A DNA stretch of 64,000 nucleotides, from contig FMBT01000344.1 of assembly GCA_900095095.1 (NCBI GenBank), positions 62,001-126,000 of the forward strand, given 5' to 3'. Shown here piece after piece: positions 9,754 through 22,500 of the stretch. The translations under genes and the position numbers were made by a program. Under the pieces are notes generated by a model. That model ran no database searches and was not told where the DNA came from. It saw only the letters and a list, made by a program, of their open reading frames with translations. How positions within the stretch are numbered: the first letter of the stretch is position 1; each line of letters opens with the position of its first letter. The DNA is from Fragilariopsis cylindrus CCMP1102. Taxonomy: Eukaryota; Bacillariophyta; Bacillariophyceae; Bacillariales; Bacillariaceae.

Positions 9754-12700
9754 ATGAGTAAAGAGGAACAGGAAGAGTTATCAGCTCTTGTAGAGTGGTT
9801 GTCGAGCTTCCCGCAGTTAGAACATTTTGCTTTCGACAAGGAAAACAGTTCTTCTCTTGTTGGTAATGCAGGAGATTATCTTTCGACCCCAGGCATAGCA
9901 AGGTAAGAATATTAATGTGTCTGATTGTGTTAATAATACTTGAATGTCAGTACAGAATGAATAGAACCAGTAGCATCTACTACTTGTAAGAACTCGGAGT
10001 ATTACCCCACTCAAATTGATTTTCTATCTTCTATTTAATATCTTCGAAGTCCAATTTTGGCCGCATCGTTGGAGGTTTGCAATATTGAGGATGATTTTGC
10101 TACAATCCTAGCGGGACACAATGACGATGTTTGGGGCAGGATCTTACGTCTAAGTCGTAAGACAGCAGCAAGTAAACGAAAGAGCCTTGAAGCACCGAAG
10201 CAGGACACTCCCCATCATTGGCAAGAGTACAACAAACATGCTGCACTTAGCAACTTGTTGAGTATTGCTGTTTCCCATAAAGATTTACAGCTTCGAAAAT
10301 CGTATATCGAACGAATCATGACGTTATCTCCTATGACTCAACGTCTGCTTATGTCTATGATTGAAAAACGAAAAAAATCGAATAGTAGAAACAAAACGCC
10401 ATCAAAACATCGGCAACTCCGTTCAGCTAGTAGTATTAAGAAGCGAGAGAACGAAGAAATTTTTGACAAACACGTCCAGGAATCAACTAGGAAAAGTGCT
10501 AGTAGGTCAATGGCTATGTCGCCCTACAGAAGCAAGATTGCTACTCCTATTGGGTCACCGAATCGGCTTGCAAAATCAGCAAGCGTCGACAGGTATAGTA
10601 TGCCTATTGCAACTAATACTGGCCAATCGATGACATGCACAAAGGACAGAACAGATGGACCATCTCTTGGTTTGCCAAGCAACAAGAAATCTCAAGAAAG
10701 TAGTAGCACACCACCAAGCAATAATTTCGTATCAACACCCACTTTTTTAAGACGAGAAGCGATTGATGATAACTCACCAGAATCGGAAGATGTCTCGCGT
10801 CGGAGTTTTAATGATGCCTTTGGGAGTCCGTTGCAGCAACCTTCGGCAAAGAGACTTCCTCCTCCTTCAACAGAGAGAGATCGCACCAAGAGCTATAGCA
10901 ACCGAATGTTCTCCCTGGACTTGGAGATACCGCTGAGTACGAGTCACAGGTACAAGGACTGAGGATGAGAACGAAGAATTATCACGTGAACTTGAGAAAA
11001 GTCGCCAAAAGGAAGAAGAGCTTTCTAAGAAAATGGACGACATAGAGGAACATTATCGGAAAGAGATGCTCAAAGTTGAAAGGGAAGCACGAGAACGCGA
11101 CGACAACACGAAGCAGAAATTCCAGAACCATATTTCAAAGATTCAGGTTGAATTAGTTCAAGTGACGGAAGAATGCGCCAAGATTCGCAACGAACGAGAT
11201 GAATTTGCTAAGATTAAGGATGAAATGGAAGTCATGTCTCATAATAAAATGCTGCTCGAGGAAACGACTGAACGCCTTAGGACGTACAAGGAAAAGGTAC
11301 AACAATTTTCGGACGTTAAAGATGCGTTGCAACGGGAGGAAGAGGCTCACAGTAGATCTGTAGAAGAAAATCTCCGTCTTCAAAACGAATACAAAATCTT
11401 CAGCCTCTGAAGCGACAACTGGAAGAATACAAGAACAGGACTGCGGATGCAGAAGTGCAGTTAACTGATTGTCAAGACGAGTTAACGAAGTTGAAGGAGC
11501 AGAAGATGGCGTCATCTAATGTAAATACGGAAATGGAGCAACATGTGAGTGCGCAAGACGACGAAATTAAAGAACTACTACGTAGAGTTCAACAAAATGA
11601 TGCTGTAGATAAGGAAGGACTGGGTGTCGGGGATGGTATTAGCGAATTGAATCCGGAGTTGAAAACAGAGATTCTATCACTTCGAAACGAAAATGCACAA
11701 TTACGTGCGTTCGCTGAGAAACGACAAGAAGATGAAGTCACTAAGCTTGAACAAAGTGCCGAAGACAAAAATATGCTCGCTGAGAGATACAAGGCGCAAT
11801 TCCTAACCACTAAGGATAAACTAGAGTCAACGGAAATGTCTCTGGGAGACTCAAGGAGTAGAGAAGCAAAAGTTCAGGAAGAAGTCCACGAAAAGACCAA
11901 GCAAGCAGAGCGCTTCAAGAGTCAGTTCATTTCCACAAAGACCCAGTTGGAATCTACCCAATTATCACTTCAAGATTCAAAAGAAAGAGAGGGATCTCTG
12001 AGAAAAGAACTCGCTGACTCGCTGGAAAAAATCAAAGATTCTCAGAATGAAGTGGAAGATCTATCAGAACAACTTTCAAAGTGCACTGAAGACCTTAATA
12101 CAGGCTTTGGTCGTGAATCGAGATTGGAACAAGAACTTGCTTCATGGACTGGAAAAGCAAAGGACTTACAGGAAAAGTCAAATGATCTATCCCGGAGGTT
12201 GACGAAGACTATCGATGAGCTAGAAAATAGCCAGAAGAAAGAAAGTTCGTTGCTTATGGAAGTTTCGGATCTAACCAGTGACGTATGTGTTCTACAGGAA
12301 CGTTGCGACGGACTATCCGACGAGTTACAAAACTATACTGTTGAGCTAGAACAATCTCACTGCCGTGAAACCAGACTCGAAATTAGTGTCAAAGAATGGA
12401 CAGAACGGGCCCAAGAATCACACGAGCATGCAAGCCGTCTAACGTCGGACCTCGCCAAACGTGCGGAAGATTTAAAGGAGTCAACAAATTATACAGCAAG
12501 ACTTGAGATCGAGTTATCGGAAACTTCCGAGTTGAAGCAAGAAGCAGAAGTAGAAATCGAGAAGTTGACTCACAAATTGAGCGAGACAACAAGTTCGTTA
12601 GAAAAAACATGTCAATCTCTTGATCAAAGTATGCAGCGATATCTAGACCTCCAAAATGATTTAACAGACATGAATTGTAGGGCTGAAGACGCAGAGAGAA

Positions 12701-15238
12701 TCTCAAAGCAGAGGATGGAACTCGTACAAAGTACTAGGGAGAAGTTACGGACAGCTACACAAAGTGTTGAAAATCTGGCCAAAGAGAAAGAAGAACTGAT
12801 TTCTTCTGTGGAAAGATGGACTTTGGAAACTGATGAAGCAAAAAATCTTGCCGGGAATCTTGACAGTGAGCTCGATGAAACGCGTCATTCTTTGAACGAT
12901 ACAGAGGAAAAGCTGTCCGAAGCTCAAGCTATGATTGACGTTATGAACAGAGGAAAAGAAGTGCTTACCACTTCTGTGGCCAAGTGGACTTCGGAAACTG
13001 ATGAAGCTAAATATCTTGCCAAGAATCTCAAAATGGAACTTGAGGCAACGCTTCATTTGTTGAACGATACCAATGAGAAGTTAGCAGAAGCTCGAGTCAT
13101 GAGTGACAGTCGAAGAGGTGAGCTAGAAACCATGACATACGATGGTGATGAACTGAAGAGGACGATAGTCTCAGCCGAAAAATCAATATCTGATCTTCAG
13201 AATGAGCTTCGCGAAACAAACGAGAGTCTCAAATTGACACAGGCGAATGCAAAGGGACTAGAAGCAAGAGAAAAGTGTCGAACGAGCTACTTTTGAATAA
13301 AGAGGATTCAGTCGTAAGCCTGCAGAAGGAATTACTCCAGACGACAGAGAGTCTCAAATCAACACAAGTGAATTCGAAGGACTTGGAAGAAAGAGAGAAA
13401 ATTTCGAATGAACAACTTCAACGTGCCGAGAATTCAATCACGCGCCTACAAAGAAATTTGGATCATTCAGTAGAGAATCTAAAATCAATGGAAGAAAATG
13501 CGAAGGCACTAGAAGTGAGGGAAAGGTTGGCAAACGAACAACTTCAAAGTTCCAGACAAATGTCATCTGAACTAAAATCTCAGTAGAAAAGGAAGTTCAG
13601 GCCCGTGAGGAGGTATTGGACTGTCTTGAAAAGCTACAGCTGGAAAATTCAACGATGAAAACTGAATCTGAAATTCGTGGAGAAAAATTGAAGAATTCAT
13701 TGGAGTCTGAAAAAGAAAAGGGGACCAAATTGAAGCAAGAACTCTCGGTAGTCAAGGATGCTATGAATGGTATGCAAGTTTCGTTCAGCTCTTCACAGCA
13801 CAGAGAAAAGATGTTAAAGCACGAAGTTGCCAAGCTTCAAGACAAAAACTGCACGTCCGAGAACGAACTGTCTAATTTAAAATCAACCATGGATGATGCC
13901 CTGGAGCAATCTTCAAAATCCTTGGAAGCAGTGCGTGAAATCATGAATGCTAAAGCGCAAAAAGAGCTGAAGGAGTTGCAACGTAATATGAATCAGCTAC
14001 TAGAAGACGAAAGTAAAGCTAAACGCCAACAGGATATTATGTACAAAGAACAGATTAGTAGATTAAACCAGCAGTACAATAAGGAACTTCTGAGACTGAA
14101 AGAAGACGGAAACTTTGGCCTCGAGAAATACACGGAGGAAAAAGATGTAGAAATTCAGCGATTGAAGAAGGAATACGAGGAGAAGATATCATCCATGGAG
14201 CGTGTTGCTAACGAAGAGAAGGAAAAGCTCATGACAACTGGTAAGGGGATGATGAAAGACATCAAAGAAAGGAAGGAGGAAGAAATCAGAGACCTTCACG
14301 ATGATGTCGACTATTTGGAGAAAACGATTCTGAAATTGGAACAAGAGAAGCAGACATTGGAACAAAAGAATAATAATCTCGGAAGTCAAACTCTAACAAA
14401 GATTGCAGAATACAAAAAGAAGATACATATAGCCTCGAGTAGAATCAATACATTATCAGCCGACAATAATGACTACGAAGATACAGTGAAAATCTTGGAG
14501 AGGGAAAGGTCTAAGCTCAGAGAAGAGAACGATAGATATCGCCGTCAAATTGGAGGACGGTCAGGTTCTGATTCTGCTCTACTGATCCAGTTCGAAACGC
14601 TACAGAATGAGTACAAAAATGTTGTGGACGAAACTCAAGAGCTTCGACGACAATTGCAAGATCAAGACAATCGTTCATTGGCCTCTATCGGAGAAGAAGA
14701 GAGTCATTCAAGACACTACACAAGGAATCGGGCGAACAATACTACCCTACTCCAGCAACAAGCAGAATTTGTGGAAATCGTCCATTCTTTGACCGGCGAA
14801 AAACGGCAACTTATTATGGAGAATTCAGCGTCATTTACCGTTGTCCAGAAAGCAGAGCAGCGAGCTTGGGAAGTTGAACAGGAAAATGAAAAATTGAAGC
14901 AGCATCTTACTTCGTTGAAACTATCGAGAGAACGAATGGAAAATGTGCCAGTCGATGTTCAAGGAGACTCACCAATATACGAAATGACAGTGTCCGACGA
15001 TATTCTCATTCCTAGACCGCCTACTCAATTTGAAAATAACACTCCGGTAGGAGTATCATCGTACCATTCGCGAAATTATAAAAGCTCACCACGGGAGGAG
15101 GCGATTCTAGTGGACAGCAGGGGTCAAAATTTGGATAGACGATCGAACTTCGGGCTACAATCACCAAACCATGACATCAAGCGTGTCGTACAATCCCCAA
15201 CGATTCACACTCCCAATAAGAGTAGATCTTTGAGATAG
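9754..15238 (+). CDS. HOOK-family long coiled-coil protein
   Basis: Exon 1 (9754-9902) encodes MSKEEQEELSALVEWLSSF. The intron is 9903-10049 (GTAAGA...CGAAG), phase 2, and the main exon starts at 10050. The first ~190 residues resemble the HOOK domain (modified calponin-homology fold): an initial VEWLSSF helix, WGRILRLSRK, and later ALSNLLSIAVSHKDL...YIERIMTLS. About 1,500 residues of heptad coiled coil follow, with imperfect repeats such as SVERWTLETDEAK / SVAKWTSETDEAK. HOOK proteins link cargo to dynein; that role is inferred here. The frame breaks near 10914, 10960, 11392, 13277 and 13580. In each case it resumes at once in the -1 frame with uninterrupted heptads (for example LEDENEELSREL, LKRQLEEYKNR), so I treat it as one gene with sequence errors. 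The tail is Pro/Ser-rich. Confidence 0.75.
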
Positions 15239-15328
15239 GTAGATATTATTGACTAAATTAATTATAATTAATGTTTTATTGCTAGTTTACACTGCACCCA
15301 TGTCATCTTTTCTTGTTCTTATTCTTCT

Positions 15329-16991
15329 CTACGTATCTGCAACCAACTCAATTCCAACTTCGTTTGATTTTGCAAGTTTAGGCCTCCAGTCATAAACAGA
15401 CATCCCGAATCCATCGTCTATATAACAAGCTTTAACATTATTCTGCCAAAGAAGAACTGTGGTTTTCCGTTCTGGTCTAATTTTGGCTTCCAACCATCCT
15501 TCAAGACTTGTTCGTAGAGGCGTTTGCGGATATCAGAAATTTCTGGGTCTTGAGCGTAGCCTCCATACTTGATCGTCGCTACCTGCCGGAGTGATTGCCA
15601 TTCATAGTCACATGTAGGGAAGGACTCCTCGTCATCTTCTGAATTATCTCCGGGCAAAGGTAGATTGTCGTTGAGAGCTTGGAATTGAGTAGCCAGTGGA
15701 ATGGCCCATTTAATGAGCAATCGGTCGTCTTCCGCGTCATTCTTCCTCCCAATTTGAACTTCAACCGGCGTTGTTGGTACATACGATTTCTTATTGGGTC
15801 CCATTGTCTTGATAACACACGTGAATGCGTGATTGGGGATCATTTCAGCATGCCGATTCTCTCGTGTCCCCGTTTCAATGATGGTGGGTGCTGTAACCAT
15901 ACGGGGTGGAATTTGATAGACTGATATCCCTCCCTTTTTGCTAGCGTACGCCTCGGTAGTAGCTCTGCCGTAGGTGTCATACCGATGTGATACCAATCCC
16001 AAAAGCGGGGTACGATTTGTGAGCCTAGCATAGAAATAAAAGAAAGACTGTTGCCTGTATCAACGCCAAAGACGCTGTCGACTTGTTTGATAACGGAAAC
16101 GGCTTTGCTGGTAGTCGTACCCTCTTCAATAGCTGATCGCAGAGCAGAACTGTCGGCCAACGTACACGTCGAGGTACCAACGAGGAAAACACGCGGAGCC
16201 CAAAAGGTGGGCCAGATTAATGATAACTCCCATGACAATTCAAAAACGTTGTCCGAAATTTTCTTTCCACTAACGATGGCTAAGTCGATTTGCTCGTAAA
16301 AGTTTTTTGCAATTTTAAGTTCATCCATTGGACTCATTTTTGAATTATTATCGGTTGATGATTTTGATAGCGTTATGGGTGTCTTCCAATTAAATGAATC
16401 ACCAAAAGTTACATCCAACAACGACTGAGTTGTGTCGTCGATTTCGTTTTTTTGAACAACCCATTTCAATTTCTTGTCGTCGCTATATAAAACCTGATTA
16501 ATCTGCCTTTGCAATGAACCAGCCAATGAGGCCACCTCGATCGTATCAAAGACAGCCGCATCAAGGAAACGATTGTAAGAAGTGGCCTTGACTTCGATAT
16601 CATTTCCCGCCTCTCGTTCAGCTACCGGATCGTAAAATACATCCTTTTCCTGACCCCCTCCAAAAAATTCAGCACCACCAATCCCAGCGGCAGCATCAGG
16701 ATCCACCTCTTCCTCTTCTTCAACGTCTCTTCTTCCAGTATACAACGTCTCTTCTTCCAGTAGAGACGTTGATTCTTTTTGCTTGTTATCTTCGACTGAA
16801 GAAAATTGGGCGGTGGACGAAGGGAAGTTTTTATCGACGTACGTATTGCTCTTTATTCGTTGGAAATTTGTTCCAGGTAGATAGAAACCACTCACAAACA
16901 AAGATGATATCGAGACGATCAGGCATAAGACGCAGAGAAGGAGCAGAGAAAACGTCGGATTCGTTCGTCGCCGTTGATCAGTCGTCAGCAT
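15329..16991 (-). CDS. SOUL haem-binding family protein, organelle-targeted
   Basis: The N-terminus has a hydrophobic leader (FSLLLLCVLCLIVSISSLFVSGF), then an acidic linker and a middle domain (WELSLIWPTFWAPRVFLVGTS). The C-terminal ~200 residues look like the SOUL haem-binding fold: YDTYGRATTEAYASKKGG, a central strand-rich part with PTTPVEVQIG, VATIKYGGYAQD, LKDGWKPK and the usual end NEVGIEL. Two -1 breaks (near 16001, and near 15445 in a T/A run) split it; the motifs continue across both, giving a stop at 15329 rather than 15418. SOUL proteins bind haem or tetrapyrrole; plastid location is inferred from the SGF following the leader. Moderate confidence in the family. Confidence 0.6.
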
Positions 16992-17911
16992 AATGTAATT
17001 CAGTTTTTCGATTGATGCAGTGAAATCGTTCTTTTCTACGACCCCTCCTTTCTTTTCCTCCTATCGTTTATTTTGTTACACTTTTCCTAATACTGTAGAT
17101 GCTTTTGTTCTTATTGTTCTTTTTATTTGGGTAACTTCCAAAAAGAACTGTACTAATACTGTAATAGATGCTTTATATTTGGGCGCCGCAAAATGTTCCT
17201 CCTGTCATCGATTCATTATTCAAGAACATACATCAACATGGCAATCTCTATTCATGATACCATCTCCACGTGGAAGTGGCGAACAAGTAATCACAGATAA
17301 TCTGAAAAAAAATCTGTTCGAAGAAATTGAGAAAATCATCTCCTCTTAGATTTTTGATCGTGAACTTGAAGAAAGTGTCTACAGTCTACAGTCTACATAT
17401 ATTAAGTATAATGTAGTACTTCGAAGTAGTTAGGCATAACCAATTCTACACCTGGGGCTGAAAACAACAACAACAACAACAACAACACTCAACACTCAAC
17501 CTGAGGATGGACTTACATTGATTACAGCATAATTAATCATTTGTGAGAAAAGTGTATGGTATGAATATAGCATCAGTTTCTGTCGAGCTGCTGATAGATT
17601 AGGTACAGGAGGTGATGCAGTACTTATTGCTCTATGGTTACTCCAATTATGACATTCTAGTTATATGTATAGGACTAACTATCTACACTAGGTATTAAAA
17701 TAAATAAAAAACTAAGATTCAGCATAACAACATAACGACATATATAAAGTTTAAGCCTATATTATTTAAATGGGCGCGCACTCTGGATTGTGTTGTTGTC
17801 ATCCATCTCTGAAAATTTGTTCCTTGACATCTTCTTTATTCTTGAAATGAAGCTAGCAAGATCCTTTTCCAATTGACTAGATTGAACCTGCGCATCGTAA
17901 AATGCGAGAGA
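16992..17911. other. Intergenic, ~0.9 kb
   Basis: Contains a plus-strand frame (17020-17349) with weak coding character at its end (DNLKKNLFEEIEKIISS), an AAC repeat at 17466-17488, and otherwise AT-rich sequence. No supported gene. Confidence 0.45.
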
Positions 17912-20463
17912 TTATGTCGTTTTAGGCAACATAATTTTTATCTTTAGTGTCTTTGTGTTAAAACGTTGGGTCGCCCTTCGCCTTGCTAATAGTTTCTCCT
18001 CGATCCTTTTCTTATCAAGCCTCCCGGAAACGTTTATCTCGTTTTCGGTGATGGAGCGAAACGTGGACGGTAGAGCATCGTCAGTCCTTGACGCTCCAAT
18101 AGAGTTACGAGATTTACTCTCAGTAGATTTTTCTTTCGCAGAGTTGTGTTTCGTTGCTTTGGGGATGTTGCTACTACACCTGCTGCTTTTATTGGCAATA
18201 GCGCTTGTACCATGACTCTTTCCATGTTTTACTCCACGGTGAATGTAATGCGTATCAAAGCATCTTTTGCAAAGCATCCGTCGTAGCAAGATTATCTTAC
18301 GATGCTGAGAAGATTTTACAAGTCCTAGACACACTGGACATTCCGAATTACCATGCAACAACTGTCATCGTCGCTGCTATCGTCATCATCACTACTTTTG
18401 TCGTGATCTTCTTTTTCTTCGTCCGAGGGCAGATACATTTCTATGAGACGACTACTCATCGATAATATATCGGTCGGAGGAAGTGACAATGGAGCTCTTT
18501 CGACCATTTTTTCTAATCTTTTTATGGCTACTACGGCCAAAACCCCCTGCCTAAAACGGTCTCCTAATAGTTTTCTGTTGTTATTAAATCTGGAGATATC
18601 GGTCTCTTGTTTGCCTATCTTGCTTCTGCGTTTGACGGGACGAATATCATCAGTTTTATTCTTATCATCGTTTGTATTATTTTCTAAAGTTACAGGGTCG
18701 CCGTTGTCGATGGATTTATAATGATTATTTTCTGGTATCATAGTCGCTGTGGATTTATCATTTTTATGTCTAGTCTTTTCTGACATCTGGATATTAGGAC
18801 CAGCCTCATCGGTTTTGTTCTTATCATCGTTTGCATTATTTTCTAAAGTTACGGAGTCGTCGTCGGATGTAGTAGATGTATAATGATTATTTTCGGGTAT
18901 CATAGTCGCTGAGGATAGATCATTTTGTCTGGTCTTTTCTGACATCAGGATATTAGAACTAGCTCTCTATTTTCGATGATTGGTTTTGATTCCGATTCCG
19001 ATTCTGACTCTATACTACTACTTCTTCTTCTTGGTCTATCTTCTTTGTGTTCTGTTGGATTTGTATCATTTGACGGATGGACATCTAAATTTCTGGGTAC
19101 TTCGCTGGCTTTACATTGTACGGAATCTTTATTATTTGAAGAAATTAATTCATCGTCTGAAGACGACGAAGAAGAACACGATGATGAAGACGACGAAGAT
19201 GAAAAATGGTCGTCATCTGATGAAGAGGATGATATTGAGACGTCGTCATTATTACCTGAATATATATCTGATGTTGCTGTTGCAGTTCCTGTTGATATCG
19301 AGGGATTAGAACCACTTCCGATTACAGCTGTAGTACTAGTCGTCTTATCCTTGGGGGTAGTGTCGGTCTTCAATGTTATTAGGTTTTGCGCTAAAGGAGT
19401 GAAACTAGACGACGAAGATGAAGAATGGTTGTCATCTGATGAAGAGGATGATATTGAATCGTCGTCATTATTACCTGAATATATATCTGATGATGCTGTT
19501 GCAGTTCCTGTTGATATCGAGGGATTAGAACCACTTCTGATTACAGCTGTAGTACTAGTCTCTTATCCTTGGGGGTAGTGTCGGTCTTCAATGTTATTAG
19601 TTTTAGCGCTAAAGGAGTGAAACTAGACGACGAAGATGAAGAATGGTTGTCATCTGATGAAGAGGATGATATTGAATCGTCGTCATTATTACCTGAATAT
19701 ATATCTGATGATGCTGTTGCAGTTCCTGTTGTAATCGAAGGATTAGAACCACTTTCGACTACAGCTGTAGTACTAGTCGTCTTATCCTTGGGGGTGGTGT
19801 CGGTCTTCCTTCCTTTGCCTTCGCTCGAGCTTGATTGTTTCTTAACAGTTGATAGTGTTTGTACTTCCTTTTCTTCTGAGCAAAGACAAACACCAAGTAG
19901 TTCACAAACTTGATGTTCTGAATTAAGCTGTACTTCTTTTTCTCCTTTCTGTCGCAATCGATTCAGGATATCCCAGTCGTCGTCTTCTGACGATGATGAT
20001 GATGATGATGATGAGTCATCTGAATCAGAATCAGAATCACTATCAGATCCCGAATCAGAATCAGAATCCGTATCAGATTCTGATTGCGATGGCTTGTCTT
20101 TCGATTTCGTTATCTTTTTAGATTTTGACTTCATGGGTTTTGGTTCGGATTGAAGGAACTTAGCAATCGAGCTTGGGCATTTGCCATCATTTCATCTAAA
20201 CGTTCTTCGATGATTTCGTTATCGTCTTCTTCTTGCTCGATCCTCGCCTTAACAAGATTCCGAACACCGTCCATCATAACTTCATTTTTGTAATCATTAC
20301 GGATCTTTTTAAGATCGGTCTTGCTCCACCAATGTTTGGCTTTTTCTAGGGGACATATTCGTTCTATCTCAAAAACTTCATTATATCCTTCATCGATTGA
20401 TACGTTTTTCTTTTTCTTTTGGTCTTTGTCTTCGTCTTCGTGGGAGGAGATTTCTTTTGTCAT
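17912..20463 (-). CDS. Acidic Ser/Asp repeat protein with C-terminal zinc-finger-like motif
   Basis: Starts at the ATG at 20463 with a charged N-terminus containing KAKHWWSKTDLKKIRNDYKN, a type of motif that I recall in other diatom hypothetical proteins. The middle is Ser/Asp/Glu low complexity with three copies of a ~73-residue repeat (TPKDKTTSTTAV...SGNNDDDSISSSSSDD). A basic segment (PVKRRSKIGKQ) and a cysteine pair set near the end follow (CPVCLGLV ... CKRCFDTHY), which could bind zinc. Four -1 breaks occur (near 20135, 19560, 18955 and 18350). The one at 19560 is proven by comparison with the sister repeats. Function unknown; a nuclear scaffold is only a guess. Confidence 0.6.
19186..19836. 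repeat. Coding tandem repeat, period ~218 bp, three copies
   Basis: Copies begin near 19186, 19401 and 19619 and share long identical blocks, for example GAAGAGGATGATATTGA. They encode the ~73-residue unit of the acidic protein on the minus strand. Copy 2 lacks one base at 19560 that copies 1 and 3 have. Confidence 0.85.
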
Positions 20464-20751
20464 AGCGATTTTGTCGATTAGTTCTTTTCAAATAATGGCA
20501 ACAACTAACTTCGGTGTTGAGCAACGTGTACGTTACCAATAATCTGTAAATGATACAAGCAATAATAGTCGAATGTCGAATGTATCAATATGAAATAATG
20601 ATATACATTGAATTGACATTGGCTCAGTAGTAATATCGATTTGTGTTAGCTATTATCCATTGTGCTTGTTAAGAGTCTTTTAAATAAAATATGATTAAAA
20701 AATAATTTTACTTAACAAAAATTAAGATGGGAATGACCGCTGAGTACAATA

Positions 20752-20942
20752 CTTCCTCCGTGCAACGCTAGTTGCATACGCGCTATTGTGTGGAATTTTC
20801 AGATGATAAAAGCGTTGAGAATCCTTAAAATCTACCGAATCGACAGGAAATTTAAAAAATAAAATGAGATGTTGAAAGTTTTCAACTCACTATGAAAATT
20901 CCTCAGCATAGCGCGTAATTAACTAGCGTTGCACGGAGGAAG
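20752..20942. mobile_element. Stowaway/Tc1-mariner-like MITE, 191 bp
   Basis: The ends are inverted repeats of about 35 bp (32 of 35 matching), starting CTTCCTCCGTGCAACGCTAG. TA dinucleotides flank both ends (20750-20751 and 20943-20944). The TIR resembles the CTCCCTCCGT consensus of Stowaway MITEs, which are moved by Tc1/mariner transposases. There is no coding capacity, so it is non-autonomous. Confidence 0.85.
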
Positions 20943-21481
20943 TATACCTCAGTCGCGGAAGAGCGGCTTAGTCATTGTGTGAACTTTGACTTGAAATAAA
21001 TCAATATCAAGATAATGTGAGACGAGTGGAGATGATGTACATGATGGTCCACCCAGCGGCATGGAGGTGCGGCTAATATTTATCTAGTTGGAGTAAATTC
21101 TACAAAGACAGATTTGTTTATCCAAAAAACACGTCCAACATACCCTTTGATAATGAGTCCTCTTTTAACACATAAAACAATTTTCCTCTCATGCAGTTGC
21201 TAGTGAGTGATCTTCAAATCCCGCGTGTCATGGAAATTCTTTCCTAGGATTGGACCCTGTCAATGGTCAATCAAGAAGAACAAGAACAAGAACAAAGAAG
21301 AAATGTTAACAGGATTCAAGCTATAGGGAATTTGGAGGTAATTTATGAGTGCAAAAAAACACGTGATAATTTTCATATAAAAAAGATGAAAAAAATGAAG
21401 AACTTTGGGTGGAGAATTAGACACAAAAAATTGTACAGAATGAACTAAATTTAGACGTGAATTCAAACAACACACAGGCAT

Positions 21482-21482
<1 letters not shown>

Positions 21483-21514
<32 letters not shown>
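21483..21514. repeat. (CA)16 microsatellite
   Basis: Uninterrupted CA dinucleotides, seen directly. Confidence 0.95.
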
Positions 21515-21516
<2 letters not shown>

Positions 21517-22500
21517 ATGAAAAATCCACAAATTAGAATACAATATCTATAAATGTATATCACATGATGAATTGTGTGACCATCACAAAACGTGGAAAAA
21601 GAGAGAGAGAGAGAGAGACGGAATGTCAATTAATTATTGATTGTGACAATTGCTATGCTGGATCCAGCCCCAGTCAATAAGCTATGAACACAGTTGATAG
21701 CTAGAACTTCTGTCCCTACCTGGTATGGTCCTACCCAGTAAATCATAGACATTAAGACTCCTCTTGTTTAATATCCAAAATATTACTTTAATGCAGGTGA
21801 AGTGTGATAAGATACTGGAATCACTACTGCGCTCCAAGGGTGTGGTAAGATAATGGAATCACTAGCAACCGGGACTAAGACTGTTGGACCGTTACCAGCC
21901 AGTACATTAAAGACTACAGCCCAGTACAGTATGGCAGTTGCAACCAGGCAAGCCATTCCCAGTCACAGATCAATCACTTGATTAGACAGATCGCTAACCC
22001 ATTGAATAGACATGTAATGGAAACAGACACCCAGTTGAGTGGAAGCTAAGATAGACTCATAATAACTGTAGACATTAGTCTAACATCAAAGTACATTACA
22101 TGGTAGCTTAACAAAGTGAACTAGAATAGTTAATCTGAAGTGTCTTGCCGCGTGTACTACAGTACAGAGTAAGTATAGTTCATTCACTAGTGACTCGTGT
22201 CTCTTTTTCTTTGCATCGTAGGGCGCATGTAATGTTCGAGCGAGAAAATTCGAGGGCTGCATTGAGAAGCGGCGACAGCGGGATAAAGTTTCACCACGAT
22301 TTATTTGAATGTTGTTTGTTTAAATGCGTTTGAGAGAGTTCGCTACTGTAGACGATCAGTTTTCTTTCATTGATTCAAAACAAAGGCAATCTCGAAGACC
22401 GTGTGTAGTGTGGAGTTTGGTGAACAAATACAACGGGGATCAAGAAAACGAGAGGTGAAACATATAGAGCACATAATCAACCATTAATTCTCATCACAAA

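Larger units (their letters stand above)
20464..22500. other. Intergenic, 2 kb, with MITE and microsatellite
   Basis: Holds the MITE at 20752-20942, a CA microsatellite at 21483-21514, a short GA run near 21601-21618 and otherwise unremarkable sequence. Short frames here lack coding character. Confidence 0.55.

Noticed and set aside
17020-17349. 109-residue plus-strand frame with a charged C-terminal end
   Set aside because: Most of it is hydrophobic low-quality sequence in a 5' flanking region; no family, no splice support.
18976-19913. Long plus-strand frames opposite the acidic repeat gene
   Set aside because: They are complements of the Ser/Asp repeats; the minus strand has the start, basic segment and Cys cluster.
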